Positions 1 through 8,222 of a stretch of DNA of 64,000 nt are shown here, piece after piece. Source of the DNA: Exiguobacterium sp. (GTDB taxonomy: Bacteria; Bacillota; Bacilli; Exiguobacteriales; Exiguobacteriaceae); contig NZ_JAFIFD010000037.1 of assembly GCF_020832205.1 (NCBI RefSeq), positions 1 through 64,000 on the forward strand, in the 5' to 3' direction. Position 1 is the stretch's first letter. The number at the start of each line of letters is the position of its first letter. The notes below the pieces were generated by a model. That model had not been told where the DNA came from and ran no database searches. It saw nothing but the letters and a program-made list of their open reading frames with translations. The position numbers were made by a program, and so were the translations under genes.

Positions 1-1
1 C

Positions 2-379
2 CTCGTTCAACGAGCTGTCGAAGCGAAACCGTATGATCGACCGCTCGACATCGTCGTCGTCTCGAGTGTCTGGGGCGAGGTCGGGGCGGCTGGGGAAGTC
101 TTTTACTCGACCGTGAAGGCGGCACAGCTCGGTTTCGTCAAGTCGTTCGCCCGTGAAGCCGGTCCGTTCCGGGTGCGCATCAATGCCGTCACCCCGGGCT
201 GGATAGATACGCCGATGAATGATACGGTAGAAGAGACGAAAGAAGAGGCCGTTCAAGAGATCCCGCTCGGTCGGCTCGGCCACGTCGATGAAGTGGCGAG
301 GACGATCCGGTTTCTTTGTTCATCGGAGGCCTCTTATATGACCGGTGCCATCCTTCGCATCGACGGCGGTTGGCAGTGA
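2..379 (+). CDS. ymfI: SDR-family oxidoreductase, YmfI-like (5' truncated by window edge)
   Basis: C-terminal part of a short-chain dehydrogenase/reductase; the reading frame is open from base 2, so the gene begins left of the window. Visible are the SS of the catalytic serine strand, the YSTVK active-site motif (YxxxK, about bases 104-118), the N-A-V-T-P-G-W segment after it and the C-terminal D-G-G-W ending typical of 3-oxoacyl-ACP-reductase-like SDRs. These enzymes use NAD(P)H to reduce a keto group. Placement directly before a DUF3388 gene, rodZ and pgsA matches B. subtilis ymfI. Substrate is unknown; YmfI is often annotated as a 3-oxoacyl-ACP reductase homologue. A short internal GTG at 113 is not the true start because the catalytic residues lie upstream of it. 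Confidence 0.85.
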   Translation, partial: LVQRAVEAKPYDRPLDIVVVSSVWGEVGAAGEVFYSTVKAAQLGFVKSFAREAGPFRVRINAVTPGWIDTPMNDTVEETKEEAVQEIPLGRLGHVDEVARTIRFLCSSEASYMTGAILRIDGGWQ

Positions 380-474
380 CGACTTCGTGAAACAGAAAAC
401 GAGTTCTTTTCAATTCTTCTAAAATAATTTAGAATGGACAAGGTAGCGAACGTGCATCGGAAAGGGTGGATGGG

Positions 475-1251
475 ATGGATCATAAGTTCGAAGAATGGTA
501 TCTCGAGTATGAACTTTGCCAAAATCGGCCCGGTATCCTCGGTGATATCGCTTCGCTGATGGGGATGCTCCAAATTTCGATCGTGACGATCAACGGTGTC
601 GACTTGCAACGCCGCGGGATGCTCTTGAAAGCTCCAGCCGCCGACCACGTCCATCGGCTCGAACACATTCTTCGTAAAATGGAGGCGATCGCCGTCATCA
701 AGCTACGGCGACCGAAACTTCGAGACCGCATCGCGATTCGGCACGGGCGTTATATCGAACACGATAACGACGATAAAAAGACGTTTCGGTTCGTACGTGA
801 GGATTTAGGTGTGCTCGTCGACTTCGTCGCTGAACTGATGAAAGAAGAACGGCACTTGTTGATCGGCGTCCGTGGCAATCCCCGTGTCGGCAAGACCGAA
901 TCGATCGTGGCCGCGAGCGTATGTGCGAATAAACGATGGTTGTTCTTATCGTCGACGCTCATGAAGCAGACGGTACGCACGTCTTTATTCGAAGAAGAAC
1001 GAGAAGGCGATCACGTCTACATAATCGACGGGGCCGTCTCGACACGGACGATGGATGAGCGGCACCGCCAACTGATTCGAGAAGTTATGCGTCTGCCGGC
1101 CGTCAAAGTGATTGAACATCCTGACCTTTACGTCCGGAACACCGATTGCGTGTTTGAGGACTTTGACTATATTATCGAGCTGCGCAACAATCAAGATGAA
1201 GTGATCATCATCCCGCAAGAGACGCATCGTGAAGCAGAATGGTTTGAATAA
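475..1251 (+). CDS. ymfK: DUF3388 protein, YmfK-like (ACT domain plus P-loop-like region)
   Basis: 258-residue protein. The first 75 residues look like an ACT-type ligand-binding domain (N-R-P-G-I-L-G-D-I start of the ACT fold). The second part holds a P-loop-like motif, G-N-P-R-V-G-K-T near residue 137, so nucleotide binding is plausible but unproven. ATG 475 was preferred over the in-frame GTG at 466 because the AAAGGGTGG ribosome binding site (461-469) is correctly spaced from 475 and covers 466. The neighbour order ymfI - this gene - rodZ is the B. subtilis order, except that ymfJ (DUF3243) is missing between them. Function is not known in any organism to my knowledge. Confidence 0.8.
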   Translation: MDHKFEEWYLEYELCQNRPGILGDIASLMGMLQISIVTINGVDLQRRGMLLKAPAADHVHRLEHILRKMEAIAVIKLRRPKLRDRIAIRHGRYIEHDNDDKKTFRFVREDLGVLVDFVAELMKEERHLLIGVRGNPRVGKTESIVAASVCANKRWLFLSSTLMKQTVRTSLFEEEREGDHVYIIDGAVSTRTMDERHRQLIREVMRLPAVKVIEHPDLYVRNTDCVFEDFDYIIELRNNQDEVIIIPQETHREAEWFE

Positions 1252-1278
1252 TTATTTGAATGGAAGGTGTGGACCCCT

Positions 1279-2151
1279 GTGACAGAACTAGGGACTTTTT
1301 TGAAACAAAGGCGTGAGGCGAGCGGTCTGACGCTCGACCAAATCCAGCAAACGACGAAGATTCAAAAGCGCTATATCATCGCGATCGAGGAAGGTGATTA
1401 TAAAAATCTCCCTGGTTCGTTCTACGCACGGGCGTTCATCAAGACGTACGCCGAGTCGCTCGGTCTAGACGTCGACGAGTTGTATGAGACGTATGCGAAA
1501 GATTTGCCGAAGATTGAGCCGCAACCGACCGTGCAACTGTCACGGAAACAGACGTACTCGAAAGCATCTGAGACGTCGAGCCGTGTGTCGCGGTGGGTAC
1601 CGAAAGTCATGCTCGTCCTCGTCGCCTTCTTGCTCATGACGGCCGTCTGGTATGTCGTGAAGAACTTGAACTTCGGGGAACAAGACGCATCGCCTGCCGA
1701 ACCGCCAAGTTCTGGTGTGACGATCAATCAAAACGAGGATGTACCGGAGGAAGAGCCGGTCGAAGAAGAACCGGTTGAAGAAGAACCGGTCGAGGAAGAG
1801 CCGCAAGAAGAGACCGGACCGATCGCGGTCACGGAAACAAACGGTGCCGATCTCACGTATGAGATCGCGACGGCCGACAAGCTCACGACCGAGATTCATG
1901 TGAAGGATTCCCCGGCGACGTACGTCGGTGTCCGGGATACATCGCTCGAAGGACCGTTCCTCGCGCCGGAGTATCCGAACCAGTCGAAACAAAACCCGAT
2001 CGTCATCGAAGATGCAGAGACTGATACGCTCCGCATTCGCATCGGTTTGATCGGCGGCGTCGAGAAAATCGTCGTCAACGGGCGTGAGCTCGAACTTGCC
2101 GATTCACCGGTCACACAAAATATTTTTGTAAAGAGAGTCGACGCTGAATAA
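1279..2151 (+). CDS. rodZ: RodZ-like cell-shape protein (HTH_25, membrane span, C-terminal DUF4115)
   Basis: 290-residue single-span membrane protein linking MreB filaments to the envelope. Order of parts: N-terminal XRE-type helix-turn-helix (residues 1-70, with the typical E-E-G-D-Y...L-P-G-S-F-Y-A-R-A-F-I pattern), a short linker, one transmembrane helix (about residues 110-132, V-M-L-V-L-V-A-F-L-L-M), a Glu/Pro-rich extracytoplasmic spacer made of four tandem V-E-E-E-P units (about bases 1750-1800), and a C-terminal beta domain. GTG 1279 was chosen because GGAAGGTG lies at a suitable distance and the HTH domain starts right after it. In B. subtilis this gene (ymfM) sits in the same place before pgsA; 30 bases separate it from pgsA, so co-transcription is likely. 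Confidence 0.9.
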   Translation: MTELGTFLKQRREASGLTLDQIQQTTKIQKRYIIAIEEGDYKNLPGSFYARAFIKTYAESLGLDVDELYETYAKDLPKIEPQPTVQLSRKQTYSKASETSSRVSRWVPKVMLVLVAFLLMTAVWYVVKNLNFGEQDASPAEPPSSGVTINQNEDVPEEEPVEEEPVEEEPVEEEPQEETGPIAVTETNGADLTYEIATADKLTTEIHVKDSPATYVGVRDTSLEGPFLAPEYPNQSKQNPIVIEDAETDTLRIRIGLIGGVEKIVVNGRELELADSPVTQNIFVKRVDAE

Positions 2152-2181
2152 GGCGACTCTCCTCAAGAGGAGGAGTTCTCG

Positions 2182-2760
2182 ATGAACCTACCTAACCGCT
2201 TGACGATGCTCCGGGTCATTCTCATTCCCGTGTTCGTCGTCTTGCTCGCTGTAGACTTTGAGTGGGGAGACATCGCTTTCCTCGGAGCGGAAGTCCCGCT
2301 CCATCAATTTTTAGCCGCGGTCGTCTTCACGATTGCCGCGATCACAGATTGGCTCGACGGTCATTTGGCCAGAAAGCACAACTTGGTGACGAACTTTGGG
2401 AAGTTCATGGATCCGCTCGCGGATAAGCTGCTCGTCACGGCAGCGCTCGTCTTGCTCGTTGAGATGAACCTTGTCGCGGCTTGGGTCGTCGTCGTCATCT
2501 TGTCACGTGAGTTCGCCGTAACCGGGCTCCGACTCGTCGCTGCCGATGAAGGAATCGTCGTCGCGGCCGGGAAATCCGGCAAGGCGAAGACGTGGGTGCA
2601 ATTGTTTGCCATCATCTTCTTGCTGTTCGGCAATCCGATTTTCAGTTACGTCGGGATTCCGTTCGGAGAGTGGGCGATGTGGCTCGCACTCGTCTTGACC
2701 ATCTATTCGGGCGCCGAATATTTCGCGCAAAACTATAAGATCATTGTAAAATCGATGTGA
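2182..2760 (+). CDS. pgsA: CDP-diacylglycerol--glycerol-3-phosphate 3-phosphatidyltransferase
   Basis: 192 residues, the usual PgsA length. It makes phosphatidylglycerolphosphate from CDP-diacylglycerol and glycerol 3-phosphate, the committed step to phosphatidylglycerol and cardiolipin. The CDP-alcohol phosphotransferase signature D-x2-D-G-x2-A-R-x8-G-x3-D-x3-D is complete around residues 57-84 (DWLDGHLAR ... GKFMDPLAD). Several hydrophobic helices indicate an integral membrane protein. A strong AGGAGGAG site precedes ATG 2182. It is followed by a canonical terminator at 2769-2798, so the rodZ-pgsA unit probably ends here. Confidence 0.96.
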   Translation: MNLPNRLTMLRVILIPVFVVLLAVDFEWGDIAFLGAEVPLHQFLAAVVFTIAAITDWLDGHLARKHNLVTNFGKFMDPLADKLLVTAALVLLVEMNLVAAWVVVVILSREFAVTGLRLVAADEGIVVAAGKSGKAKTWVQLFAIIFLLFGNPIFSYVGIPFGEWAMWLALVLTIYSGAEYFAQNYKIIVKSM

Positions 2761-2768
2761 GTCGATGA

Positions 2769-2798
2769 GACGAGTTGTGACGCAACTCGTCTTTTTTT
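2769..2798 (+). terminator. Rho-independent terminator after pgsA
   Basis: Nine-base-pair stem GACGAGTTG/CAACTCGTC with a 5-base loop, followed by seven T. Confidence 0.9.
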
Positions 2799-2819
2799 GA
2801 ATCGTGAGGAGGAAATCAA

Positions 2820-4049
2820 GTGCAACGGACCGAAATCATTGCGGTAGGTTCTGAACTTCTGCTAGGGGAAATCACGAACACGAACGCCCGTTACTTGTCA
2901 CTTCAACTGTCGAAATACGGGCTGCCGGTCATGTATCATATAGTCGTCGGAGATAATCCGTCGCGGCTCGAGGAGACGTTCGCTACGGCGAGGCGTCGGA
3001 GCGACCTCGTCATCGTCACCGGAGGACTCGGTCCGACGAACGATGACATCACGAAGACGGTGCTCGCCGAACTTCTCGGCCGTCCGCTCGTCCGTGACCG
3101 CGACTCGTTACATACGATCGAACGGTTCGTCGCTTCAAGAGGGAGAGCGATGAATGAAGGCGACGAGCGTCAAGCGGACGTCGTCGAAGGGGCGGAAGTG
3201 CTCTTGAACCCGGTCGGCCTCGCCCCGGGCATGTGGCTCGAGGAGGAAGGGACGACGTGGCTCCTTCTTCCGGGTGTGCCGCGCGAGATGGAGGCGATCG
3301 TCGCCGCGACTTTCCCAATCAAATTCTCAGGGGCAACGCTCGTCTCCGAGTCGCTACGCTTTTATGAGATTGGGGAGTCAGCGCTCGATGCGGCCGTTTC
3401 AGATTTGACGAACGGTTCCAATCCGACCGTCGCACCGTACGCTGAGGCCGGGGAGGCAAGGCTTAGGGTCAGTGCGCGCGCCGAGACGGAAACCGAGGCG
3501 AGACGTATGATCGACGAGGTCAAACGAGAGCTGTTAAACCGTGTCGGGACTTACTATTTCGGGTCAGACGAGGATACGGTGGCGACCGCGTTGCTTCGTG
3601 AACTTGACCGCCGTCAGGCCACACTATCCGTCGCCGAGTCGCTGACGGGCGGACGCGTCCAAGCGATGCTCACGGCCGTCCCGGGCGCCTCGAACGTGTT
3701 TCGTGGTGGCGTCGTCACGTACTCCGACGAGCTAAAAAATAGGTGTTTAGGGGTGTCTCTTGCTACAATTGAGTCACACACGGTTGTCTCAAAAGAAGTG
3801 GCTTCTGAAATGATCCAAGGCCTCATCCGTCTGACGGACACCGACTACGGACTGGCCTTCACCGGTGAGGCAGGCCCTGTCTCGAGTTCAGGACAAGCGG
3901 TCGGGACGGTATTCATCGGTGTGAAATCGAAGAACGGGATCGAAGTGATCGAACGTGTTTACCCGCATCAAGACCGGCACGTCATTCAGGACCGGGCCGC
4001 AAAAGACGGAATGTGGGCACTTCTGCAACGAGTGAAAAAAGGCGAATAA
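2820..4049 (+). CDS. cinA: CinA-like competence/damage-inducible protein (nicotinamide-nucleotide amidase family)
   Basis: 409 residues. N-terminal MoCF-like domain (ADP-ribose/CoA pyrophosphatase type in other CinA proteins; motif V-T-G-G-L-G-P-T-N-D-D-I-T near residue 65) followed by a C-terminal PncC-type nicotinamide-mononucleotide amidase domain (S-V-A-E-S-L-T-G-G near residue 268). The family salvages pyridine nucleotides; in naturally competent Gram-positives it is co-transcribed with recA. GTG 2820 starts right after a GAGGAGG site. It lies directly upstream of recA, and its stop codon is inside the predicted LexA box of recA. Confidence 0.94.
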   Translation: MQRTEIIAVGSELLLGEITNTNARYLSLQLSKYGLPVMYHIVVGDNPSRLEETFATARRRSDLVIVTGGLGPTNDDITKTVLAELLGRPLVRDRDSLHTIERFVASRGRAMNEGDERQADVVEGAEVLLNPVGLAPGMWLEEEGTTWLLLPGVPREMEAIVAATFPIKFSGATLVSESLRFYEIGESALDAAVSDLTNGSNPTVAPYAEAGEARLRVSARAETETEARRMIDEVKRELLNRVGTYYFGSDEDTVATALLRELDRRQATLSVAESLTGGRVQAMLTAVPGASNVFRGGVVTYSDELKNRCLGVSLATIESHTVVSKEVASEMIQGLIRLTDTDYGLAFTGEAGPVSSSGQAVGTVFIGVKSKNGIEVIERVYPHQDRHVIQDRAAKDGMWALLQRVKKGE

Positions 4050-4056
4050 ACGTTCG
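4043..4056 (+). promoter_or_regulatory. Predicted LexA (SOS) box of recA
   Basis: CGAATAAACGTTCG contains GAAT-N4-GTTC, one mismatch from the Bacillus LexA core GAAC-N4-GTTC. It ends nine bases before the -35 element of recA and includes the cinA stop codon. LexA control of recA is established in Bacillus; the site itself is predicted here. Confidence 0.7.
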
Positions 4057-4064
4057 CAAAAAAC

Positions 4065-4093
4065 TTGTGTATCGTCTCCCGTTCGCTTATAAT
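4065..4093 (+). promoter_or_regulatory. Sigma-A promoter of recA
   Basis: TTGTGT (4065-4070), 17-base spacer, perfect TATAAT (4088-4093). The expected transcription start falls about 25 bases before recA ATG 4126, just upstream of the AAAGGAGG site. Confidence 0.85.
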
Positions 4094-4125
4094 GATAGTA
4101 TCAATCAAAGGAGGCTCATTTATCT

Positions 4126-5175
4126 ATGAGTGATCGTAAACAAGCGTTAGACATGGCATTGCGCCAGATCGAGAAACAATTCGGTAAAGGCTCAATCATG
4201 CGCCTTGGTGAAAATACAGATCAGCAAGTATCCGTTACTCCGTCAGGGTCGATCGCCCTTGACATCGCCCTCGGCGCCGGTGGCTACCCGCGCGGACGTG
4301 TCATCGAAGTATACGGACCAGAATCTTCAGGTAAGACGACGGTGGCACTTCATGCCATCGCCGAAGTGCAAAAACGCGGTGGTCAGGCAGCGTTCGTCGA
4401 CGCCGAGCACGCGCTCGACCCGAAATACGCGAAGAACCTTGGCGTCAACATCGACGAGCTCCTCTTGTCTCAACCGGACACGGGTGAGCAGGCGCTCGAA
4501 ATCGCGGAAGCGCTCGTTCGTTCTGGCGCGGTTGACATCCTCGTCGTCGACTCGGTTGCGGCACTCGTTCCGAAAGCCGAGATTGAAGGGGAAATGGGCG
4601 ACTCACACGTCGGTCTTCAAGCCCGCCTCATGAGCCAAGCGCTCCGTAAATTGTCAGGAGCGACGAACAAGTCGAAGACGATCGTCATCTTCATCAACCA
4701 GATCCGTGAGAAGATCGGGATCATGTTCGGAAACCCGGAAACGACTCCAGGTGGACGTGCCCTCAAGTTCTATTCGTCGGTCCGTCTTGAAGTCCGTCGT
4801 GCCGAAACACTCAAGCAAGGACAAGATATGGTCGGGAACCGGACGAAGATCAAAGTCGTCAAAAACAAGATCGCGCCACCGTTCAAGACGGCGGAAGTCG
4901 ATATCATGTACGGTGAAGGGATCTCTCGCGAAGGGGAACTCATCGACATCGGGGCTGACCTTGACATCGTTCAAAAGAGCGGTGCCTGGTACTCGTATAA
5001 CGAGGAGCGCCTCGGGCAAGGTCGCGAGAACGCGAAACAGTTCATGAAAGAGAATCCGCAAGTCGCCGCGGCTGTCGAAGAACAGATTCGCGACCACTAC
5101 GGTTTGAACGGCGAGAAGACAGTCACCGTCGCTGCAGAAGACGACGATGTGTTGTCATTGCTCGATGACGAATAA
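4126..5175 (+). CDS. recA: Recombinase RecA
   Basis: 349 residues, normal length. It forms ATP-dependent filaments on single-stranded DNA, drives strand exchange in recombinational repair and triggers LexA self-cleavage. Walker A GPESSGKT is at residues 64-71; Walker B is in the [10 protein letters not shown] segment near residue 140; the L2-loop N-Q-I-R-E-K-I-G region and the acidic C-terminal tail ([11 protein letters not shown]) are present. An AAAGGAGG site precedes ATG 4126. It has its own promoter plus LexA box and is closed by a terminator, so it can be transcribed alone as well as by read-through from cinA. The pbpX gene that follows recA in B. subtilis is absent. Confidence 0.99.
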   Translation: MSDRKQALDMALRQIEKQFGKGSIMRLGENTDQQVSVTPSGSIALDIALGAGGYPRGRVIEVYGPESSGKTTVALHAIAEVQKRGGQAAFVDAEHALDPKYAKNLGVNIDELLLSQPDTGEQALEIAEALVRSGAVDILVVDSVAALVPKAEIEGEMGDSHVGLQARLMSQALRKLSGATNKSKTIVIFINQIREKIGIMFGNPETTPGGRALKFYSSVRLEVRRAETLKQGQDMVGNRTKIKVVKNKIAPPFKTAEVDIMYGEGISREGELIDIGADLDIVQKSGAWYSYNEERLGQGRENAKQFMKENPQVAAAVEEQIRDHYGLNGEKTVTVAAEDDDVLSLLDDE

Positions 5176-5184
5176 GTACGTTTG

Positions 5185-5215
5185 CTCACTCGGTTTTTCC
5201 GAGTGAGATTTTTTT
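5185..5215 (+). terminator. Rho-independent terminator after recA
   Basis: Stem CTCACTCGG/CCGAGTGAG with a TTTTT loop, followed by a run of T. Confidence 0.9.
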
Positions 5216-5259
5216 AGTATAATTTTTTTATGAATTGGTAGTTCTATCCTGTCCGTGCA

Positions 5260-5288
5260 TTGCATTCTCCTATGTAAATAAGTACAAT
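5260..5288 (+). promoter_or_regulatory. Candidate promoter of rny
   Basis: TTGCAT, 17-base spacer, TACAAT. The -35 is weak and the -10 good. A GC-rich hairpin (ACGCG...CGCGT, about 5297-5314) would lie in the 5' leader of the transcript. Prediction only. Confidence 0.45.
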
Positions 5289-5363
5289 AAAGCTATACGC
5301 GGGCTCGCTCGCGTATTCATTCATGAAAAAATAAAATAACCTTGCGAAAGGGAGGTGAACATG

Positions 5364-6923
5364 ATGGAATGGCTATTAGAGCTTATTCTGATCCTCCTTT
5401 TGCCGATAGCTTTTGTTGCAGGTTTTTTTGTGCGTAAATCGATCGCCGAAGCGAAGATTCAAGGTGCTGAGACGGAAGCGACCAAGATTGTGGAGCAAGC
5501 GAGACAACAATCGGAAGCGATGCAAAAAGAAGCACGGCTTGAAGTAAAAGAAGAGATGATTCAACTTCGCAATGAGACGGAACAAGAACTGCGCGAACGT
5601 CGCGAAGAGCAAAAGGTGAAAGAGAATCGCCTCGTTCAAAAAGAAGAACTGCTCGACCGGAAAGCAGACATGCTCGAACGGAAAGAGGACTCACTCGACG
5701 AACGAGAAGCGACACTAGCGAAACGGAAGCGTGAAGCTGAGACGCTCGAGAGCAAAGTGGAGGAACTGTACGAGGAAGCGCGCCAAGAACTAGTACGCGT
5801 CGCGGCCTTGTCAAAAGAAGAAGCACGGACCATCATCATGGACGAAGCGAAGCAGGAAGCGCTTCACGATGCTGCTCTCCTTCAAAAAGAAATCGAGCAA
5901 AAAGCAAAATTAGAAGCTGATAAAAAAGCGAAACACTTATTGTCGCTCACGATGCAACGTTACGCCGCCGAACACGTCGCTGAGACGACGGTATCGGTCG
6001 TCAACTTACCGAGCGACGAGATGAAAGGACGCATCATCGGGCGTGAAGGACGTAACATCCGGACGCTCGAGACGCTCACGGGCATCGACCTCATTATCGA
6101 TGACACGCCGGAAGCGGTCATCCTGTCAGGGTTTGACCCGGTCCGTCGTGAAATCGCCAAGATGACGCTTGAAAAACTCGTTCAAGACGGACGGATTCAT
6201 CCGGCCCGCATCGAAGAGATGGTCGAGAAGTCACGCCGTGAAGTCGACGAACGCATCCGTGAATACGGGGAAGAAGCGACGTTTGAAGCCGGCATCCACG
6301 GGGTTCATCCAGACCTCGTCAAGACGCTCGGTCGCATGCGTTACCGGACGAGTTACGGGCAGAACGTGCTCGCCCATTCGGTCGAAGTCGCTCACCTCGC
6401 CGGCATGATGGCCGCCGAGCTCGGGGAAGACGTGACGCTCGCGAAACGGGCCGGTCTTCTACACGATATCGGGAAAGCGATCGACCACGAAGTGGAAGGC
6501 AGTCACGTCGAAATCGGCGTCGAACTTGCCACGAAATACAAAGAACATCCGGTCGTCATCAACTCGATCGCTTCCCACCACGGGGACGTCGAAGCGACAT
6601 CGACGATCGCGGTGCTCGTCGCAGCGGCTGACGCCTTGTCAGCGGCGCGCCCTGGCGCCCGTCAAGAGACGCTCGAAAGCTACATTCGTCGCCTAGAGCG
6701 CCTCGAATCGATTTGCGAATCGTTCGACGGTGTCGAGAAATCGTATGCAATCCAAGCAGGACGCGAAGTCCGCATCATCGTTCGCCCGGACGTCGTCGAC
6801 GACGTCGTAGCGAGCAAGATGGCGCGTGACATCTGTAAACGGATTGAAGATGAGCTCGATTACCCAGGTCAAATTAAAGTGACGGTCATTCGTGAAACGC
6901 GTGCCGTCGATTATGCGAAGTAA
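5364..6923 (+). CDS. rny: Ribonuclease Y
   Basis: 519 residues, the family length. Membrane-anchored endoribonuclease that starts mRNA decay in Bacilli. Order: N-terminal transmembrane helix (residues 1-25), long charged coiled coil rich in E, K, R and Q (about 25-195), KH RNA-binding domain with the [15 protein letters not shown] motif (about 215), and an HD domain with [11 protein letters not shown] (about 370). ATG 5364 was chosen over the upstream GTG 5355 and ATG 5361 because AAAGGGAGGTG (5348-5357) overlaps or crowds those. It is followed by a terminator and then ymdB, as in B. subtilis. Confidence 0.97.
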   Translation: MEWLLELILILLLPIAFVAGFFVRKSIAEAKIQGAETEATKIVEQARQQSEAMQKEARLEVKEEMIQLRNETEQELRERREEQKVKENRLVQKEELLDRKADMLERKEDSLDEREATLAKRKREAETLESKVEELYEEARQELVRVAALSKEEARTIIMDEAKQEALHDAALLQKEIEQKAKLEADKKAKHLLSLTMQRYAAEHVAETTVSVVNLPSDEMKGRIIGREGRNIRTLETLTGIDLIIDDTPEAVILSGFDPVRREIAKMTLEKLVQDGRIHPARIEEMVEKSRREVDERIREYGEEATFEAGIHGVHPDLVKTLGRMRYRTSYGQNVLAHSVEVAHLAGMMAAELGEDVTLAKRAGLLHDIGKAIDHEVEGSHVEIGVELATKYKEHPVVINSIASHHGDVEATSTIAVLVAAADALSAARPGARQETLESYIRRLERLESICESFDGVEKSYAIQAGREVRIIVRPDVVDDVVASKMARDICKRIEDELDYPGQIKVTVIRETRAVDYAK

Positions 6924-6950
6924 AAAGCGGAGACATTCTCCGCTTTTTCT
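6923..6950 (+). terminator. Rho-independent terminator between rny and ymdB
   Basis: Stem AAAAGCGGAGA/TCTCCGCTTTT with a CAT loop and T tail, starting at the last base of the rny stop codon. It sits only 20 bases before ymdB, so it may attenuate rather than abolish read-through. Confidence 0.85.
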
Positions 6951-6971
6951 ATTTACAAGGAGGAAACTCAA

Positions 6972-7766
6972 ATGAAAGTTTTATTCATCGGTGACGTCGT
7001 CGGACAGCCGGGTCGTGAAATTTTGGCCGCCCAAATCGGTCGCTTGAAAGACAAATATAATCCGACGTTCCTACTCGTCAATGGCGAGAACGCGGCGAAC
7101 GGGCGAGGGATCACGAAAAAGATTTACCAACAGTTCCTCGAGCTCGGTTTTCACGGTGTGACGATGGGCAACCATACGTGGGACAACCGCGACATCTTCG
7201 ACTGGATCGATGACGCCGACCGCATCGTCCGTCCGGCCAACTATCCGGACGGGACACCTGGCGTCGGGATGATGGTATTGAAGCAACGCGGTAAAAAACT
7301 CGCCGTCATTAACGTGATGGGCACGGTTTTCCTTCCGTCGCTCAGCTGTCCGTTCCGGAAAGCCGACGAACTGATAGACGAGATTAAAGATGACGTCGAT
7401 GCTATTTTCGTCGACATGCATGCTGAGGCGACGAGCGAGAAAATCGCGATGGGTTACCACTTAGATGGCCGCGCGCAAGCAGTCGTCGGTACACATACCC
7501 ACGTCCAGACGGCTGATGAGCGTGTGCTCGCGAACGGGACAGCGTATATTACCGATGTCGGGATGACGGGGCCGCTTGACGGCGTGCTCGGCATGGACGC
7601 GGACGTCGTCTTGAAAAAATTCCTGACTCAGCTGCCGGTCCGGTTTGAAGTTGCCGAGGGACGGGAACAACTTAATGGAGTTTTAATCACAATCGATGAC
7701 CAATCGAAACGAGCCACAAAAATTGAACGCATACACCTAGATGATCAGACCGTTTGGTTTGATTGA
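6972..7766 (+). CDS. ymdB: YmdB-type calcineurin-like phosphodiesterase (TIGR00282)
   Basis: 264 residues. Members of this family hydrolyse cyclic nucleotides such as 2',3'-cAMP and, in B. subtilis, influence motility versus biofilm choice together with RNase Y. Metal-binding motifs are all visible: G-D-V-V-G near the N-terminus, N-G-E-N-A-A-N-G, G-N-H-T-W-D, and the late G-T-H-T-H-V-Q-T. An AAGGAGGAAA site precedes the ATG. Its stop is 26 bases before spoVS, so the two are probably co-transcribed. Confidence 0.93.
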   Translation: MKVLFIGDVVGQPGREILAAQIGRLKDKYNPTFLLVNGENAANGRGITKKIYQQFLELGFHGVTMGNHTWDNRDIFDWIDDADRIVRPANYPDGTPGVGMMVLKQRGKKLAVINVMGTVFLPSLSCPFRKADELIDEIKDDVDAIFVDMHAEATSEKIAMGYHLDGRAQAVVGTHTHVQTADERVLANGTAYITDVGMTGPLDGVLGMDADVVLKKFLTQLPVRFEVAEGREQLNGVLITIDDQSKRATKIERIHLDDQTVWFD

Positions 7767-7792
7767 ACAACCTACCCGAGGGGGAAACAAGA

Positions 7793-8053
7793 ATGGACGT
7801 ACTCAAAGTTTCGGCAAAATCGAATCCCAACTCCGTTGCGGGTGCTCTCGCTGGCGTACTTCGTGAAAAAGGCACGTGTGAGATTCAGGCAATCGGCGCC
7901 GGTGCGCTCAACCAGTCGATTAAGGCGGTCGCCATCGCGCGCGGTTTCGTTGCACCGAGCGGACTCGACTTGATCTGCATCCCGGCGTTCACAGATATTT
8001 TAATCGACGGAGAAGAACGAACTGCGATCAAGCTCATCATCGAACCGAGATGA
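7793..8053 (+). CDS. spoVS: Stage V sporulation protein S (Alba-like)
   Basis: 86 residues, the exact family length, with the highly conserved start L-K-V-S-A-K-S and the I-Q-A-I-G-A-G-A-L-N-Q and A-R-G-F-V-A-P-S-G segments. SpoVS has an Alba-like fold and is thought to bind nucleic acid; in B. subtilis it affects septation and sporulation. ATG 7793 was chosen over an in-frame upstream ATG (7763) because GAGGGGG lies just before 7793 and homologues start here. Position after ymdB is conserved. Its presence in a presumed non-spore-former argues for a vegetative role. Confidence 0.95.
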   Translation: MDVLKVSAKSNPNSVAGALAGVLREKGTCEIQAIGAGALNQSIKAVAIARGFVAPSGLDLICIPAFTDILIDGEERTAIKLIIEPR

Positions 8054-8087
8054 GCTTGCAGTCGGGACATAGGTCCTATTCTTGTAA

Positions 8088-8123
8088 AGAGAAGCCATCG
8101 GCGCGGATGGCTTCTCTTTTTTT
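8088..8123 (+). terminator. Rho-independent terminator after spoVS
   Basis: Twelve-pair stem AGAGAAGCCATC/GATGGCTTCTCT followed by T6 or more. Confidence 0.92.
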
Positions 8124-8156
8124 GTTTGAAATCCGACGTTCTGTCTTCTCAGTTTC

Positions 8157-8169
8157 GTCATTTTATGAC
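8157..8169 (+). promoter_or_regulatory. Inverted repeat upstream of tdh
   Basis: GTCAT-TTT-ATGAC, 54 bases before the tdh start. It could be an operator, but no matching promoter elements were found and no regulator can be named. Confidence 0.25.
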
Positions 8170-8222
8170 AAGATGAAAGAGAACGTGAAGTTCGATTAAG
8201 AGACAAGAGGGGGACGTTTTCG

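Noticed and set aside
1750-1812. Tandem repeat of about 15 bases as a mobile or regulatory repeat
   Set aside because: It encodes the Glu/Pro spacer of RodZ in frame; such spacers are typical of the protein.
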